From contig JAREIK010000343.1 in NCBI GenBank assembly GCA_029783825.1, positions 3,639,001 through 3,703,000 of the forward strand: a stretch of 64,000 nt of DNA, given 5' to 3'. Positions 62,991 through 64,000 of this stretch are shown here, piece after piece. Numbering within the stretch: position 1 is the stretch's first letter; each line of letters begins with the position of its first letter. Below the pieces are notes generated by a model. It had not been told where the DNA came from, did not search any database, and was given only the letters and a program-made list of their open reading frames with translations. The position numbers and the translations under genes are program-made. This DNA comes from Sapria himalayana (taxonomy: Eukaryota > Streptophyta > Magnoliopsida > Malpighiales > Rafflesiaceae).

Positions 62991-64000
62991 CTATGTTGCA
63001 CGGACACGGATACGGACACGCGGATACGACACGGCAGGATACGGGGACACGGCAAATTTCAAAAAACTAGGATACGGATACGGCTAGGACACGGCATGAA
63101 AAAAAATTTAATATAAATATTTAACATTAACAGAAATTTAAATAAATAAATAAAATGCTCAAACTTTATTTTTACAAACATTCAAACACAAACATAAGAA
63201 ATATTAAAACAAAAGATTCGCATTTTCTTATGAATCAAACAAAATAGCTTCCAGTTCAGGTTCATCAAGAGAAAGATCTGCAATCTCGAGAATTCCAGCA
63301 TTTTCAATATCCATTGATTCAAAACCATCACCTCCAATGTCCCACATTTTAGATTCGCCTTCATTATAGTTTGGAGATCTCCTTGACAGAAGTCGAAGAT
63401 TGTTATGGATATAAACTAAGTCTTCAGCTCTTTGTGGTGTCAACTTGTTTCTCTTCATGGAGTGAATAAAATTATAAGTGCTCCAATTTCTTTCACAACA
63501 TGAGGATGAACAAGGTTGTCCTAACAATTTTAATGCAATAGATTGAAGCATCGGTGCAGCAGTTCCATGAACAACCCACCATTTAATAGGACTCATATAC
63601 CACCTGTCTTTTATGGAATCACTACTAGCAAAATCTTCCAAAAATGCCGAAAATATAGCATACTCGTCATTTGCTCTTCTCCTTTCACCTTCATTAGAAA
63701 AATATCTCTCAAAACATTTTTTTCTTTCTCTTACTATTTCTAAATCTCGATGTGGTGGAACACGATCTCCAGACTCTGCAAGCCATTGTTGACTATAATA
63801 CCTGCAAGTTATGTTATAACATTAGTTATAAAATATTAAAAATCATAGAATATCATTTATATTAAAATTATCATAATCTATAATTTAAACTCGTAAGATT
63901 ACCTTGGATTTAAGGAATGAGCAAGAGAATGTAAAGGTGTGTGGCTTTTATTCCATCTTTCCACCAGGATATCATTCACAATATAAAAAAACCTATAGGT
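62991..64000 (-). mobile_element. hAT element with CTATGTTGCACGGA ends, left part only
   Basis: Its terminal repeat CTATGTTGCACGGACACGG begins at 62991, inside the older hAT copy, after the flank GAGACGAC, which should be its 8-bp target duplication. Subterminal GGATACG/GACACGG words extend to about 63105. This end matches the inverted right end of the 845-bp derivative at 8486-9330. The transposase runs on the minus strand and leaves the window at 64000. Confidence 0.9.
63228..64000 (-). CDS. hAT-family transposase, C-terminal exons (5' part outside)
   Basis: Two exons are visible: from beyond 64000 to 63903 (donor AG|GTAATC; reads HTPLHSLAHSLNP) and 63801-63228 (acceptor TTGCAG; completes the split Arg codon, then YYSQQWL). 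The 101-base intron is standard. Exon 2 is fully open for about 190 codons: RVPPHRDLE, KWWVVHG, then the dimerisation domain LKLLGQPCSSSCCERNWSTY, FIHSMKRNKLTPQRAEDLV, and an acidic tail to the stop. This arrangement is that of the large plant hAT proteins with a DUF659-type core. No stop or shift is visible, so the gene may be intact. Confidence 0.88.

Overview
The window is nuclear DNA of a flowering plant. The reasons are a plant group II BBR/BPC GAGA-binding factor, an LDL3-type SWIRM/amine-oxidase histone demethylase, plant-style GT-AG introns, a RETICULATA-family pseudogene, and a background of decayed Ty1/copia retrotransposons and hAT DNA transposons in very AT-rich DNA. The species cannot be read from the sequence. 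The GC-rich, intronless catalytic exon of the demethylase would fit a monocot, but this is weak evidence.

Only three host genes are convincing. (1) On the minus strand at 21139-21712 are the first three coding exons of an RCC1-repeat (RCC2-like) gene; its later exons were not found. (2) On the minus strand at 33399-34438 is a complete two-exon BPC factor of about 310 aa. (3) On the plus strand at 54544-59255 are four coding exons of an LDL3-like demethylase, with SWIRM and FAD amine-oxidase domains. It ends at a splice donor and probably continues beyond the window behind an intron filled with transposons. A short transcription unit at about 32.2-33.0 kb is possible but unproven. A RETICULATA (DUF3411) pseudogene lies at 7790-9560.

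Layout: 0-20.5 kb is a graveyard of copia relics in both orientations. Several share one LTR motif and a GTGCA-rich tandem leader after the primer-binding site. A five-copy 300-bp tandem array at 15.4-16.9 kb has grown out of such an LTR. The RETICULATA pseudogene carries an 845-bp hAT derivative with a perfect 8-bp target duplication. 21-22 kb is the RCC1 gene. 22.8-27.7 kb is a copia element with two recognisable LTRs, into which two unrelated solo LTRs have inserted, each with a perfect 5-bp target duplication. 28.7-31.3 and 41.7-46.6 kb hold low-complexity sequence in which short ATGACTT-type motifs recur. 31.4-32.05 and 35.6-36.8 kb are two related long-inverted-repeat (MULE-like or fold-back) elements with AGCTCGA-rich cores, on either side of the BPC gene. 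38.1-41.6 kb is a full-length hAT element with ends and a near-perfect 8-bp target duplication. 50-53.65 kb is a minus-strand copia relic. 54-59.3 kb is the demethylase. 60.3-64 kb is a second copy of the 38-kb hAT family, interrupted at 62991 by a different hAT whose visible transposase exons are open. That last element has the same ends as the 845-bp derivative at 8.5 kb, so parent-type and derivative copies occur in one window.

The host genes do not form a pathway in any obvious sense; two are chromatin or transcription regulators. I found no convincing new biological system. The strongest observations concern transposon architecture (autonomous/non-autonomous pair, nested insertions, satellite birth) and two gene-structure oddities: a frame break at the start of the LDL3 gene and a GC-AG intron in the RCC1 gene.
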